This document shows positions 15,941-24,726 of a DNA stretch of 62,677 bases, in pieces. The DNA is taken from contig JAISCT010000070.1 in the NCBI GenBank assembly GCA_031265355.1, positions 1-62,677 of the forward strand. The letters are read 5' to 3'. Source of the stretch: Oscillospiraceae bacterium (GTDB lineage: Bacteria; Bacillota; Clostridia; Oscillospirales; UBA929). Both the position numbers and the translations under genes were made by a program. Under the pieces are notes generated by a model. That model was not told the DNA's origin and ran no database searches. It saw only the letters and a list, made by a program, of their open reading frames with translations. How positions within the stretch are numbered: the first letter of the stretch is position 1; each line of letters starts with the position of its first letter.

Positions 15941-18067
15941 ATGAAGAATCGGCATGGCGTTCGATTCCGAATCACGGCGGCCTCCACGGTCTGTTTTTTG
16001 GTGGGCATGCTGGCGATCTTGCTGACGCTGTTTTTGTATTTGCGTTCCGCGTTTGGACAGTTGACCGAGAGCGCAGTCAGGGAGCAGGGAGAGAAATACG
16101 CCCATCTGATCCAGAGTCAATTTGAAAGCCCGGTCTCTTTCCTCTCCGGCGTCAGCAGCGTAATAGAGGCGCAGATGGAGACGGGCGGCACAGACAGGGT
16201 CGCCCTGCAGCAGTTCCTCTTCCACGCGTTTGAGAAATACACAATCTCCGAGGGCACGGCCTTCATGCTGGAGCCCAATGTGTACGATGGGCTCGACAGC
16301 CAATACGTCGGCACGGACTACGGCACCAAGATAAGCGGGCGCGTCTCCTATTATTATTACCGGGAGGGCGGCCAAACACAGTACCTGCCGCAGACAGAGG
16401 ACGACGAACAGGAATTTGTCCAGCCCTATTACACAGAACCCAAGGCGCGCAAAGCGCCCACGTTTTCCGAGCCGTATCTCTACACCGTCGGCGGCAGCAC
16501 GGCGTATATGATCACGGCGTCGTACCCGCTCATGAGCGACGCCAAAGAGGTGCTGGGCGTGATGACGGTCGACTTGTATCTGGACAGCATCCACGAGGCG
16601 CTGTCGAAGGAGAAAGTATATGACACCGGCTACATCGCGGTGACCACCGAGGGTGGCCGGCTGCTGTACGGCCCGGTGTTGGACGACGTAGGGGAACCCG
16701 CCGAGTCCGTCGGGCTCGCGTATGAACGCCCCGCCGCCGGGGAGACGGCGCGTTACACGCGCGTGAACTCCGCGGTAAACGGCAAGCCCAGCCTGGCCGT
16801 CACGATTCCCGTCGCCCTGGATGCGGCGGACAGCCGGTTCTATGTGACGGTGATCGCGCCGGAGAGCGAGGCGAACGCGGTCTACGAACGGCTGCTGCTG
16901 CTGACGTTCGGTTTGGCGCTCCTCGTGTGTCTGGCGATCATTCTCGTGCTCCGGTCGGCGACGGGACGGATCATCCGCCCGCTGAACCGGATGATGGGTT
17001 TCCTCAAACGGGTCGGCGAGACCGGCGATCTGACGCTCACGGACGGGGAGCGGACGGATATCGAGGAAATGGCGCGGGGCCAAGACGAGATAAGCCGGTC
17101 GTTCGCCGCCTTTGGCGGCATGATGGCGCATCTCGCGAGCTGCGGCCGCACGCTCCAGGCCGTGGCGCGGCGCGACTTGGCGATCGAGGTGGAGCGGTTG
17201 GGCGAGAAGGACACGATCGGCGTGGCGCTGGGTGAGATGGTAGAGAAGTTAAACGAAATGTTTGGTGAGATCAACGCCTCGGCCGGCCAGGTGGCCGCCG
17301 GGTCCCAGCAGATTGCGGACGGGGCACAGCTTCTGGCACAGGGCGCGGACGAGCAGGACGCGGCCATCGAGCGGCTCTCCGGCGCCATCTCGGAGATGTC
17401 GAATTCCATCCAGGACGCCGTTTCATACGCGCGGGACGCTGCGCGGATGACCGGCGCTATACGAGAGAAAGCCGAGGAGGGCTCGGAGCGGATGCACGCG
17501 ATGGTGGATGCGGTGCAGGAGATCAGCGGCGCGTCGCAGAGTATCAGCAAGGTGATCCGGGTCATCGACGACATCGCATTCCAGACGAACATTCTGGCGT
17601 TGAACGCCGCGGTGGAGGCGGCGCGGGCGGGGCAGCACGGCAAGGGCTTTGCCGTGGTGGCCGAGGAGGTGCGCAGCCTGGCCGCGAAGAGCGCAAAGGC
17701 GGCGAAGGACACGGAACTGCTGATCGAGAACTCCATCGCCAAGGCCGACCTCGGCGTCCAGATCGCCGGGGAGACGAATGAATCGCTGCGGGAAATAGTG
17801 GACGGCATCGTCGATTCCAACCGGATCATCGGGGAGATCACCGCCCGGGCGGACGAGCAGAGCGCCGCCGTCGAGGATCTCAACTTGGGGATCGAGCAGG
17901 TGACGCAAGTGGTGCGGCAAAACAGCGCCACGGCCGGGGAGAGCGCCGCCGCGTCGGAGGAACTGAGCGGCCAGTCGGCGACGCTGAGCGGTCTCGTGTC
18001 ACAGTTCCAGCTCCGCCGCGGCCCCGCTCGCCTAGCGGCGCATAACAGGCTTTCTCTCGACGCGTAA
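15941..18067 (+). CDS. Methyl-accepting chemotaxis protein
   Basis: This 708-residue transmembrane chemoreceptor has TM1 near residues 12-35, a large extracellular sensor (about 36-310) resembling a dCache domain with a [21 protein letters not shown] segment, TM2 near 317-338 ([17 protein letters not shown]), a HAMP domain, and a long cytoplasmic coiled coil. The conserved signalling tip reads [18 protein letters not shown] followed by [15 protein letters not shown] near residues 548-585, which contacts CheA and CheW. The ligand cannot be told from sequence. The ATG follows AAGGGG by eight bases, directly behind the twin-hairpin repeat. No other chemotaxis genes are nearby. Confidence 0.95.
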   Translation: MKNRHGVRFRITAASTVCFLVGMLAILLTLFLYLRSAFGQLTESAVREQGEKYAHLIQSQFESPVSFLSGVSSVIEAQMETGGTDRVALQQFLFHAFEKYTISEGTAFMLEPNVYDGLDSQYVGTDYGTKISGRVSYYYYREGGQTQYLPQTEDDEQEFVQPYYTEPKARKAPTFSEPYLYTVGGSTAYMITASYPLMSDAKEVLGVMTVDLYLDSIHEALSKEKVYDTGYIAVTTEGGRLLYGPVLDDVGEPAESVGLAYERPAAGETARYTRVNSAVNGKPSLAVTIPVALDAADSRFYVTVIAPESEANAVYERLLLLTFGLALLVCLAIILVLRSATGRIIRPLNRMMGFLKRVGETGDLTLTDGERTDIEEMARGQDEISRSFAAFGGMMAHLASCGRTLQAVARRDLAIEVERLGEKDTIGVALGEMVEKLNEMFGEINASAGQVAAGSQQIADGAQLLAQGADEQDAAIERLSGAISEMSNSIQDAVSYARDAARMTGAIREKAEEGSERMHAMVDAVQEISGASQSISKVIRVIDDIAFQTNILALNAAVEAARAGQHGKGFAVVAEEVRSLAAKSAKAAKDTELLIENSIAKADLGVQIAGETNESLREIVDGIVDSNRIIGEITARADEQSAAVEDLNLGIEQVTQVVRQNSATAGESAAASEELSGQSATLSGLVSQFQLRRGPARLAAHNRLSLDA

Positions 18068-18091
18068 GCCTGTTCGTTTTTCCTTTGTGCA

Positions 18092-18124
18092 AGAGAGGCG
18101 GCCCGCCGAATGGGTCGCCTCTCT
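18092..18124 (+). terminator. Hairpin behind the chemoreceptor gene
   Basis: AGAGAGGCGGCCC and GGGTCGCCTCTCT form a stem after the chemoreceptor stop. There is no good T-tract on either strand, so terminator strength is doubtful. Confidence 0.4.
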
Positions 18125-18159
18125 CTGCGCATGAAATGATAAATATTGAAAATTGCCAG

Positions 18160-19356
18160 TTATTTCAAGAGCCAGTCCAGCGCGTTAATTTGTTTTATGC
18201 CGTTATGTGAGGTGAGCGGTGTGTTGTCCATTGTCAAAAGGAATTTCGGGTTATGATCATTGATGGAGTCCAATGAGGCAAGCTCACGGCGCAAGGTTGC
18301 GCCGCTCGGGTCAATCACGGTGTGCGCCACTTGATAGTATTCCTCACCCTCCTCACCGACAGCGATAAAGTCAACCTCCGCATTTCCGATCTTGCCGATA
18401 TAGACTTCATAACCCCGGCGCATCAATTCAAGGAATATGATATTTTCAAGAATATGCCCTAAATCCGCTTTTTTAGTTCCAAGCAGAGCATAGCGCAAAC
18501 CGATGTCGGCGGCATAATATTTATGGCCTGTTTTCAGATGCTGCTTGCCCTTTATGTCATACCGCCCTGTCTGATACAGGATAAAGCTGTCGGTCAGCGC
18601 AGTCAGATAGCTTTCTACCGTATGGACGGCGATTTTTCGTCCTGCAGAGGTCATTGTATCCGCAAGGCTTTTTGTAGAGCAAAGATTGCCGATGTTATCA
18701 AACATAAAGCGGACGACACTTTTGAGCATGGCGATGTCGGGAAATTTTTTGCGGGCAACGACGTCCTTCAAAACAATCGTGTCATATATTCCTTGCAGAT
18801 ACTGCCGCCTATCCTTTTGGTTTGAGATTTCTAAGGCGTAAGGGAACGCGCTGTTTTGGATATAGTCGGCGTACAGCCGTTCAAGATTCGTGTTCTCAGG
18901 AAACGCAGAAACGTACTCCTTGAAAGACAGCGGCAGCATTTTGATTTCCACATACCGCCCCGAAAGTAGGGTGGCCAGCTCCCCCGAAAGCAAGTAAACG
19001 TTTGAGCCTGTGATGTATACGTCACAGTTTTTCTTGACATACAGGCTGTCAACGCATTTTTGAAACTCTGTTACCCGCTGGACTTCATCTAAAAAGATGT
19101 ACATCTTTTTGTCCGGCACAATGTGCGCCAATACAAAGCTGTATAGCTGCTTATATGTTTCTATCTCGTCGTATTCCCCTTCTTCAAGGTTGATAGAGAT
19201 AATCTGCTCGTCCGTAACGCCGTCTCCGCGCAGGTAATTCTGGTACAGTTCGAGCAGCGTGGATTTGCCGCACCTGCGTATCCCCGTAACGACCTTGATG
19301 AGTTGTTTGTCCCGAAAACGGATAAGGTTATCGAGGTGCGCTTTGCGCGCTATCAT
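18160..19356 (-). CDS. AAA-family ATPase with C-terminal DUF4143 (nuclease-like) domain
   Basis: The N-terminal AAA_14-type domain has Walker A GIRRCGKST (residues 25-33), Walker B MYIFLDEVQ and a sensor ITGSN. The C-terminal half matches the DUF4143 architecture, including LGHILENIIFLELMRRGYEV and EVDFIAV, a restriction-endonuclease-like pattern (E, then D/E-x-D). The role of this widespread family is unknown. The gene is visibly AT-richer than its neighbours and stands alone, suggesting horizontal transfer. GGAGG lies upstream of the ATG, and a perfect 12-bp dyad (19413-19443) sits in its promoter region. Confidence 0.9.
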   Translation of the reverse strand: MIARKAHLDNLIRFRDKQLIKVVTGIRRCGKSTLLELYQNYLRGDGVTDEQIISINLEEGEYDEIETYKQLYSFVLAHIVPDKKMYIFLDEVQRVTEFQKCVDSLYVKKNCDVYITGSNVYLLSGELATLLSGRYVEIKMLPLSFKEYVSAFPENTNLERLYADYIQNSAFPYALEISNQKDRRQYLQGIYDTIVLKDVVARKKFPDIAMLKSVVRFMFDNIGNLCSTKSLADTMTSAGRKIAVHTVESYLTALTDSFILYQTGRYDIKGKQHLKTGHKYYAADIGLRYALLGTKKADLGHILENIIFLELMRRGYEVYIGKIGNAEVDFIAVGEEGEEYYQVAHTVIDPSGATLRRELASLDSINDHNPKFLLTMDNTPLTSHNGIKQINALDWLLK

Positions 19357-19412
19357 ATAGCCGCCTCCAATTCACAATTTGCAATTAGTGTACCACAACC
19401 TTCTTCAAGCGT

Positions 19413-19443
19413 CAAGTGTTTGCAAGAGTACTGCAAACACTTG
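19413..19443. promoter_or_regulatory. Perfect dyad upstream of the DUF4143 ATPase
   Basis: CAAGTGTTTGCA and TGCAAACACTTG are perfect inverted arms separated by AGAGTAC. It lies between the divergent ATPase gene and the blaI promoter. A very similar dyad with compensating base changes occurs at 56089-56136. Confidence 0.6.
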
Positions 19444-19477
19444 CTTTCAATACGCGGAAAATTTTTGGAAATATTTC

Positions 19478-19530
19478 TTGACAAGGTGATTAGACGGGCG
19501 TATAATAAGAGCGTTAAGAGACAATTGTAT
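19478..19530 (+). promoter_or_regulatory. blaI promoter and BlaI-type operator
   Basis: TTGACA (19478-19483), a 17-base spacer and TATAAT (19501-19506) form a consensus promoter. Downstream at 19519-19530 is AGACAATTGTAT, with core ACAATTGT, like the TACA-N-TGTA dyads bound by BlaI/MecI repressors, so autorepression is likely. Confidence 0.75.
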
Positions 19531-19547
19531 AACGAAAGGGTGAGACG

Positions 19548-19949
19548 ATGGGTGAGACGATCAGACGGCTGCCCGATGCGGAGCTGGAGGTCATGCTGGT
19601 GATCTGGGAGGCCGACGGGCCGGTGAACTCTCAGTATGTTTTGGAGCGGATCGGCCGGCGGCGGTCCTGGCAGCGGGGCACGCTCCTGACCGTGCTCGCG
19701 CGGCTGACGGAGAAGGGCTTTTTGTTCTGCCAGAAGCAGTACCGCAACAATCTGTACAGCGCGCGCGTGGAGCTGGAGACATACCGGCAGAGCGAGGGCC
19801 GGGCGATGTTTGGAAAGCTGTACGGCAATTCGTTTGAGAACCTGGTGGCCTCCTTTTACCGCGGGCAGGTGATCTCAAAGGAAGACCTATCGAAACTGCG
19901 GGCCTTTCTCGAAAGCGCCGAAGAGGAGGAGGAGGGGGAGGAGACATGA
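19548..19949 (+). CDS. BlaI/MecI/CopY-family transcriptional repressor
   Basis: The 133-residue winged-helix repressor begins RLPDAELEVMLVIWEADGP and contains the recognition-helix region GTLLTVLARLTEKGFL, both typical for the family. It probably binds the ACAATTGT dyad just downstream of its promoter. A sensor protease of the M56/BlaR1 family is encoded next with a four-base overlap (ATGA), so repressor cleavage by the sensor is the expected induction mechanism. The C-terminus is a run of Glu. No beta-lactamase gene is adjacent. Confidence 0.93.
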   Translation: MGETIRRLPDAELEVMLVIWEADGPVNSQYVLERIGRRRSWQRGTLLTVLARLTEKGFLFCQKQYRNNLYSARVELETYRQSEGRAMFGKLYGNSFENLVASFYRGQVISKEDLSKLRAFLESAEEEEEGEET

Positions 19950-21667
19950 CGGACAACGCATTTGTGGCAGGGTTGCTGCTCACGTCTCTGACCACCAGCC
20001 TTCTGGTGCTGCCGTTGAAGCTGCTCACCGGGTATCTCGGGAAACGCTATACGCCCAAATGGAAATATTGGGCGTGGCTGGCGCTCTCCCTGCGCCTGCT
20101 GATCCCCATCGCCGCGGCGGCGCCCCGCGCGCCAATCCAGATCCCCATACCCGCGCTGCGCATCGAACGCCCCCTCCCGGCAGCGGACCCAGCCGCACCC
20201 GCCCTCACGGGAGCACTCAGCACTCAAAACTCAGCACTCAGCACTCCGGCGCCGCAGGCGCCGGCCCCGGTCCCGGCCCAAAACGCCCTTACAGAGGAAC
20301 TCAGCACTCAGCACTCAAAACTCAGCACTCCGCGCGCAAGCGCGGCCCACGTCTGGCTGCTGGGCGTCGTCTGCATGGCGGTCTATCACATCCTCGGGTA
20401 CGGTCTCGGCCGCAGGCGGCTCCTCCGGTGGAGCGTGCCGGCCGGGGAGAGCGCGGCGGGCGCGGTCTACGCGTGGCTCGCACAGGAGATGGACATACAA
20501 AAGCCGCCCCGCCTGTACATCAGCCGCCGTGCGGCGGGCCCGCTGCTCACCGGGCTTGTGAAGCCCATCATCGTGCTGCCGCACGGCAGTGACAGCGAGG
20601 CGGAGCTGCGCCTGATTCTGCGGCACGAACTCACGCACAGCAAGCGGCGCGACGTGTGGTACAAACTGCTGCTGCTCACGGTCAATGTGCTGCACTGGTA
20701 CAATCCGCTTGTGTACCTGATGCGCCGGGAGGCGGAGGAAGATCTGGAACTGGTTTGCGACAGGGAGACGACCAAGAGCCAGACCTTCGCGGAAAAACAG
20801 GAATATGGAGGGGTTATTTTGAAAACGGCATCAGAAAAGCGCGTTCATTCGGCCATGTCCACTTCGTTTCCGAGCACGGCGAAAATACTTCGGCGGCGGC
20901 TGGAGAACCTTCTTGCGGGCCAGAAAAAATCGGGCGTCATCCCCTTTTGCGCCTTCTTGCTGTTGGTGGGCGTGACGGGCACGCTGGCCGCCTGCCAGCC
21001 GGTACCGCCGGCGCCCATGGGAGAACTCAACATTCAGAACTCAGAACTCAGCACAGCGGCGCCGCCCGCGCCGCCGCTGTCCGACGTCATGATTGATGTC
21101 GAACCGCCCGTAACGGCAGAACAGAGTGAATTTCCCAGGAAACTGGCCAGTCTCGACGAAGCCGTCGTGATAGAAACGGTCAGGAAGGACATGGAAGACT
21201 TTTGGGACATCAGCCTTGAGGGGATCCCTGTGTTCGTCAATGAAGTAGACGAGTTCAGCAACGAAGGCACACCGAAGAGACTTGTCACCTTTTTCTCTGA
21301 GGAGCAATCTTTGCTCTATGACGCCACCATTGAGATAGGGACACAGACGCTCATAGAGCTGGACTCGCTGGACCACAGAGCCAAGACCGTAGCGGACGCA
21401 TTCAAATCCGAGGACTACATCGCCGCCGCCGCCGCGATCGCCCGAGACAAACTGTCCCTCTCGCCGGACAGTACAAAGGCCGTCTGCTATTTGCCGACGG
21501 GCAGAGACAAGGAGATCCTTGACTATTATTTTGTTCGCGTGGTGTTCCCTGACGATCTCTTCTATGTAGAAGTTTCGATAGACGACCTGTCGCCTCTGTG
21601 CTATCGGTTTTTCTCAGACGCCAACGAATTGGAGGCGCATCTCGCGAGGGACTCGGTGGTTTTATAG
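19946..21667 (+). CDS. M56-family membrane metalloprotease (BlaR1-like sensor)
   Basis: N-terminal membrane helices are followed by a zinc protease loop with HELTH near residue 227 and a downstream glutamate in LVCDRETTK, then another membrane helix (VIPFCAFLLLVGVTGTLAA). The roughly 220 C-terminal residues are predicted extracellular but are not a penicillin-binding domain, so the signal is probably not a beta-lactam bound in the BlaR1 way. The gene has in-frame low-complexity inserts encoded by short CAGCACTCA-type repeats (about 20212-20241, 20298-20330 and 21024-21054). It overlaps the repressor gene by four bases. Confidence 0.88.
   Translation: MTDNAFVAGLLLTSLTTSLLVLPLKLLTGYLGKRYTPKWKYWAWLALSLRLLIPIAAAAPRAPIQIPIPALRIERPLPAADPAAPALTGALSTQNSALSTPAPQAPAPVPAQNALTEELSTQHSKLSTPRASAAHVWLLGVVCMAVYHILGYGLGRRRLLRWSVPAGESAAGAVYAWLAQEMDIQKPPRLYISRRAAGPLLTGLVKPIIVLPHGSDSEAELRLILRHELTHSKRRDVWYKLLLLTVNVLHWYNPLVYLMRREAEEDLELVCDRETTKSQTFAEKQEYGGVILKTASEKRVHSAMSTSFPSTAKILRRRLENLLAGQKKSGVIPFCAFLLLVGVTGTLAACQPVPPAPMGELNIQNSELSTAAPPAPPLSDVMIDVEPPVTAEQSEFPRKLASLDEAVVIETVRKDMEDFWDISLEGIPVFVNEVDEFSNEGTPKRLVTFFSEEQSLLYDATIEIGTQTLIELDSLDHRAKTVADAFKSEDYIAAAAAIARDKLSLSPDSTKAVCYLPTGRDKEILDYYFVRVVFPDDLFYVEVSIDDLSPLCYRFFSDANELEAHLARDSVVL
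20212..20330 (+). repeat. In-frame short-repeat inserts in the blaR1-like gene
   Basis: Two blocks built from AACTCAGCACTCA-like units encode LSTQNSALST and ELSTQHSKLST in the linker between the first helices and the protease domain. A third, related block (GAACTCAACATTCAGAACTC) lies at about 21024-21054. Confidence 0.7.
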
Positions 21668-21765
21668 CGGGAAGCGGGCCGCCGGGCGATATACAAACCG
21701 AGTGGGTGTTCGAACATGAATGAGCCGTCCCCTTTATGGGCCAAAATCGTTGTTCTCAGCGACGC

Positions 21766-21808
21766 AAAGTCCCCGCCGGGCGCCTGACTGTGCCCGGCGG
21801 GGACTTTT
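21766..21808 (+). terminator. Terminator behind the blaI-blaR1-like operon
   Basis: AAAGTCCCCGCCGGGC and its perfect complement enclose a ten-base loop and end in CTTTTAA. Confidence 0.85.
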
Positions 21809-21885
21809 AATGTCAAACACGATAAGCGAGTGACGATGGAGGGAAAACAAATTGTGCGTCCAAAAAAACCTCTGCCAATGCGGAC

Positions 21886-22020
21886 TCAGTAAATTAGCAG
21901 TCTATACAGGAGTATGAAACAAACAAGCGGCAGTAAGATCAGCAAACAGACAATCAACTCCTGTACCGAATACGATGCATTTAAAAACCGACGATACAAG
22001 TTATTAAATAAGGTTTTCAT
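21886..22020 (-). CDS. 44-residue single-pass membrane protein
   Basis: An ATG at 22020 follows GGGAGG and opens 44 codons ending at a TGA. The product has a short N-terminal part with basic residues (NNLYRRFLNASYSVQ) and one strong membrane helix (ELIVCLLILLPLVCFILLY). I do not recognise it; the strong ribosome site and the classic microprotein design support it being real. The dyad GACACGG-ATTGACCG-CCGTGTC (22059-22080) lies upstream, in the gap shared with the divergent gdpP operon. Confidence 0.55.
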   Translation of the reverse strand: MKTLFNNLYRRFLNASYSVQELIVCLLILLPLVCFILLYRLLIY

Positions 22021-22100
22021 ACGCGCCTCCCGGGAAGTGTCGTCTTGCATATAGTCTGACACGGATTGACCGCCGTGTCAAGCAAATTGAGGATTCGCTA

Positions 22101-22129
22101 TTGCCGACGACGGATTTTTCTGATATAAT
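22101..22129 (+). promoter_or_regulatory. Promoter of the gdpP-rplI-dnaB-tilS operon
   Basis: TTGCCG (22101-22106), a 17-base spacer and TATAAT (22124-22129) lie 57 bases upstream of the gdpP GTG. Confidence 0.7.
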
Positions 22130-22186
22130 ATTTTATCACCGGCGGGCGGGGAGACGGACCGCCGGGCGTCGGACGGGGGTGGCCGT

Positions 22187-24205
22187 GTGAACAATCGCAA
22201 ACTGTTGCGGGTGCTGGAGCCGGGGGCGCGGCTATCCTTCTTGGCTATGCTCCTCTTCGCGGCGGCCTCCGCCTTTGTGAACACTTGGTTGGCCGTCGGA
22301 GAAGGCGCGGCCGTCGTCCTTCTGTACCTCATCTACCGCCGATTTCTTGCCGCGCGCCGGCGGGAGATCGTCCGCTACCTGGAGGGGCTGACGCAGGACG
22401 TGGGCGCCGCGATGGGCGACTCACTTGTGAACTTCCCGCTGCCAATGGTCATCCTGAAGCTCGACAACGGCGAGATCCTCTGGTCGAACGAGCGATTTTT
22501 CGAGATCGCCGGGGAACGGGAACACCTCTTTGAGGTGAAGATCGGCGACGTGGCGCCCGGGTTTCATACGAAGTTCCTGCTGGAGGGCAAGCGCGAACAC
22601 CCGCTGGAGATCTCTTTGCGGGGGCGGCAGTACAATGTGTTCGGCAGCGTGGCCAGCGTCGGCGCCGACCCGACCCAGGCGCGGAGCCTGCTCGGTACCC
22701 TCTACTGGATCGACGTGACCGAGGCCTCCGCGTTGCGCCGGGAGTATGCGCTGTCGCGCCCGGTGACAGCCCTTGTGGTGCTGGACAACTACGAGGAGAT
22801 CGTGAAAAATCTGAACGACTCGCAAAAGTCGGGGATGCTGGCCGCCATCGACGACCGCGTCGCCGCCTGGGCCGCGCCCGCCGAGGGCGTTTTGCGTAAA
22901 TTTGACAGAGACCGCTTCCTGTTCCTCTTCGAGGAACGCCACTTGGCCGCCTTCATCGAGGGGAAATTTTCGCTGCTCGACGCGGCGCGCGCCATCGTGA
23001 GCCCGGGCGGTATCCCGGTGACGCTCAGCATCGGCATTGGAAAAGACGGCGCCACGCTGCGGGAGGACTTCGGCTACGCGGCGCTCGCCATCGACATGGC
23101 GCTCTCCCGCGGGGGGGACCAGGCCATCATCAAAAACCGGCTCTCGTTTGAATTCTACGGCGGCCGTTCAAAGGAGTTCGAAAAGCGCACGAAGGTCAAG
23201 TCCCGCGTCATGGCCAACACGCTGGCCCGGCTCATCTCCGACTCGTCCAACGTGCTCATCATGGGCCACCAGAACGCGGACATCGACAGCGTGGGCGCGG
23301 CCGTCGGCGTGGCCGCCGCCGTGCGCAAACGCGGGCGCAAGCCGTACATCGTCATCGACCGGACGCACACCGCGGCCGAGCGACTGCTGCGGAAGATGGA
23401 GGACCTGCCGGGCGCCGACGACCTCTTTGTGACCGCACAGACCGCCATGCTGCTCGCGGGCCGCGACACCTTGCTCATCGTGGTCGACACGAACCGGCCG
23501 GAACTCGTCGAGTCCCCGAATCTCCTTCAGGCATGCACCCGCATCGCCCTGGTAGACCACCACCGCCGCGCGTCGAACTACATAGAGCGCGTGGCGCTGG
23601 GGTTCCACGAGCCGTATGCCTCGTCGGCCAGCGAACTTGTCACGGAGCTGCTCCAGTACATGCTGGACCAGGGCGACCTGCACCGACTGGAGGCCGTGGC
23701 GTTGCTCGCCGGCATCGCGCTCGACACGAAAAATTTCACGATGCACACCGGCGTACGCACCTTCGAGGCGGCGGCCTTCCTGCGCGGCGCGGGGGCCGAC
23801 ACCGTGGAGATCAAAAAACTCTTCCAGAGCGACCTTGCGGCGGCCGTCGCGCGCTACGACGTGGTGCGCAACGCCCGGATGTACAAGGGGCAAGTGGCGC
23901 TGGCGGCGGTGGAGGCGCCGGTCGACCGGACGGTGGCGGCCCAGGCCGCCGACGAACTGCTCGGCATCGCCGGGGTGGACGCCTCTATCGTCCTCTTCCC
24001 GGAGGGAGAGCAAGTCATGCTGTCGGCGCGGTCTTTGGGGCGGATCAACGTGCAGGTCGTCATGGAGAAGCTCGGCGGCGGCGGGCACCAGACCATCGCC
24101 GGCGCCCAGGTGCCGGGCCGTTCGGTCCAGACCGTGCTGACGCGGCTGCTGCACGCGATAGACCAATATTTGGAAGAAAATCCGACGAACGCGGAACGCG
24201 TGTGA
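22187..24205 (+). CDS. gdpP: Cyclic-di-AMP phosphodiesterase GdpP
   Basis: This membrane-bound DHH/DHHA1 phosphodiesterase hydrolyses c-di-AMP. Two N-terminal membrane helices are followed by a PAS-like region, a degenerate GGDEF domain (to about residue 330), the DHH domain (GHQNADIDSVG near 360, LVDHHRR near 455) and the DHHA1 domain ending GGGGHQTIAGAQ near 630. At 672 residues it has the family length. It starts with GTG after a GGGGG stretch. rplI and dnaB follow in the order common in Bacillota. Confidence 0.95.
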   Translation: MNNRKLLRVLEPGARLSFLAMLLFAAASAFVNTWLAVGEGAAVVLLYLIYRRFLAARRREIVRYLEGLTQDVGAAMGDSLVNFPLPMVILKLDNGEILWSNERFFEIAGEREHLFEVKIGDVAPGFHTKFLLEGKREHPLEISLRGRQYNVFGSVASVGADPTQARSLLGTLYWIDVTEASALRREYALSRPVTALVVLDNYEEIVKNLNDSQKSGMLAAIDDRVAAWAAPAEGVLRKFDRDRFLFLFEERHLAAFIEGKFSLLDAARAIVSPGGIPVTLSIGIGKDGATLREDFGYAALAIDMALSRGGDQAIIKNRLSFEFYGGRSKEFEKRTKVKSRVMANTLARLISDSSNVLIMGHQNADIDSVGAAVGVAAAVRKRGRKPYIVIDRTHTAAERLLRKMEDLPGADDLFVTAQTAMLLAGRDTLLIVVDTNRPELVESPNLLQACTRIALVDHHRRASNYIERVALGFHEPYASSASELVTELLQYMLDQGDLHRLEAVALLAGIALDTKNFTMHTGVRTFEAAAFLRGAGADTVEIKKLFQSDLAAAVARYDVVRNARMYKGQVALAAVEAPVDRTVAAQAADELLGIAGVDASIVLFPEGEQVMLSARSLGRINVQVVMEKLGGGGHQTIAGAQVPGRSVQTVLTRLLHAIDQYLEENPTNAERV

Positions 24206-24248
24206 GGCGGCGGGCCGCCGGAGCGCGCATCGGAAGGAGTGTGTCGGG

Positions 24249-24692
24249 ATGAAAGTGATATTGCAGCAGGATGTGACCGGGCAGGGGAAGAGAGGAGACC
24301 TGGTGGAGGTGTCCGAGGGGTATGCCCGCAACTATCTGCTGCCGAGGAACCTGGCGACAAAGGCGACGCCCGACGCGCTAAACGCCTACAAGCTGCAGGA
24401 GAGGGCGCGCCAGGACGGTGCGGTGCGCGCGAAAGAACGCGCGCAGGATCTGGCGGAGCGGATGAAGGACATGGTGGTGCATGTCCACGCGAAAGCCGGT
24501 TCGCAGGGCCGTCTGTTTGGTGCGGTGACGGCCGCCCACGTGGCGGACGCGCTGAAGGCACAGTACCGGCTGGAGATTGACAAGCACAAATTGGTTCTGG
24601 AAGAGCCTATCAAACATTACGGCCGCCACGAGATCAAAGTCAAACTGGGCTCCGAAATCTCCGCCCGCCTCCAAGTGGAAGTCGGGGAGTGA
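24249..24692 (+). CDS. rplI: 50S ribosomal protein L9
   Basis: L9 binds 23S rRNA and spans the large subunit. The N-terminal signature MKVILQQDVTGQGKRGDLVEVSEGYARNYLLPR (read in parts) is clear, with the long connecting helix and the C-terminal domain (GRLFGAVTAAHVADALK, YGRHEIKVKLG). The 147 residues are standard. GGAAGGAG lies upstream of the ATG. It lies between gdpP and dnaB. Confidence 0.98.
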   Translation: MKVILQQDVTGQGKRGDLVEVSEGYARNYLLPRNLATKATPDALNAYKLQERARQDGAVRAKERAQDLAERMKDMVVHVHAKAGSQGRLFGAVTAAHVADALKAQYRLEIDKHKLVLEEPIKHYGRHEIKVKLGSEISARLQVEVGE

Positions 24693-24726
24693 ACGCGCGG
24701 TGTGACGGGAGGAGGGGGTGCGCCCA

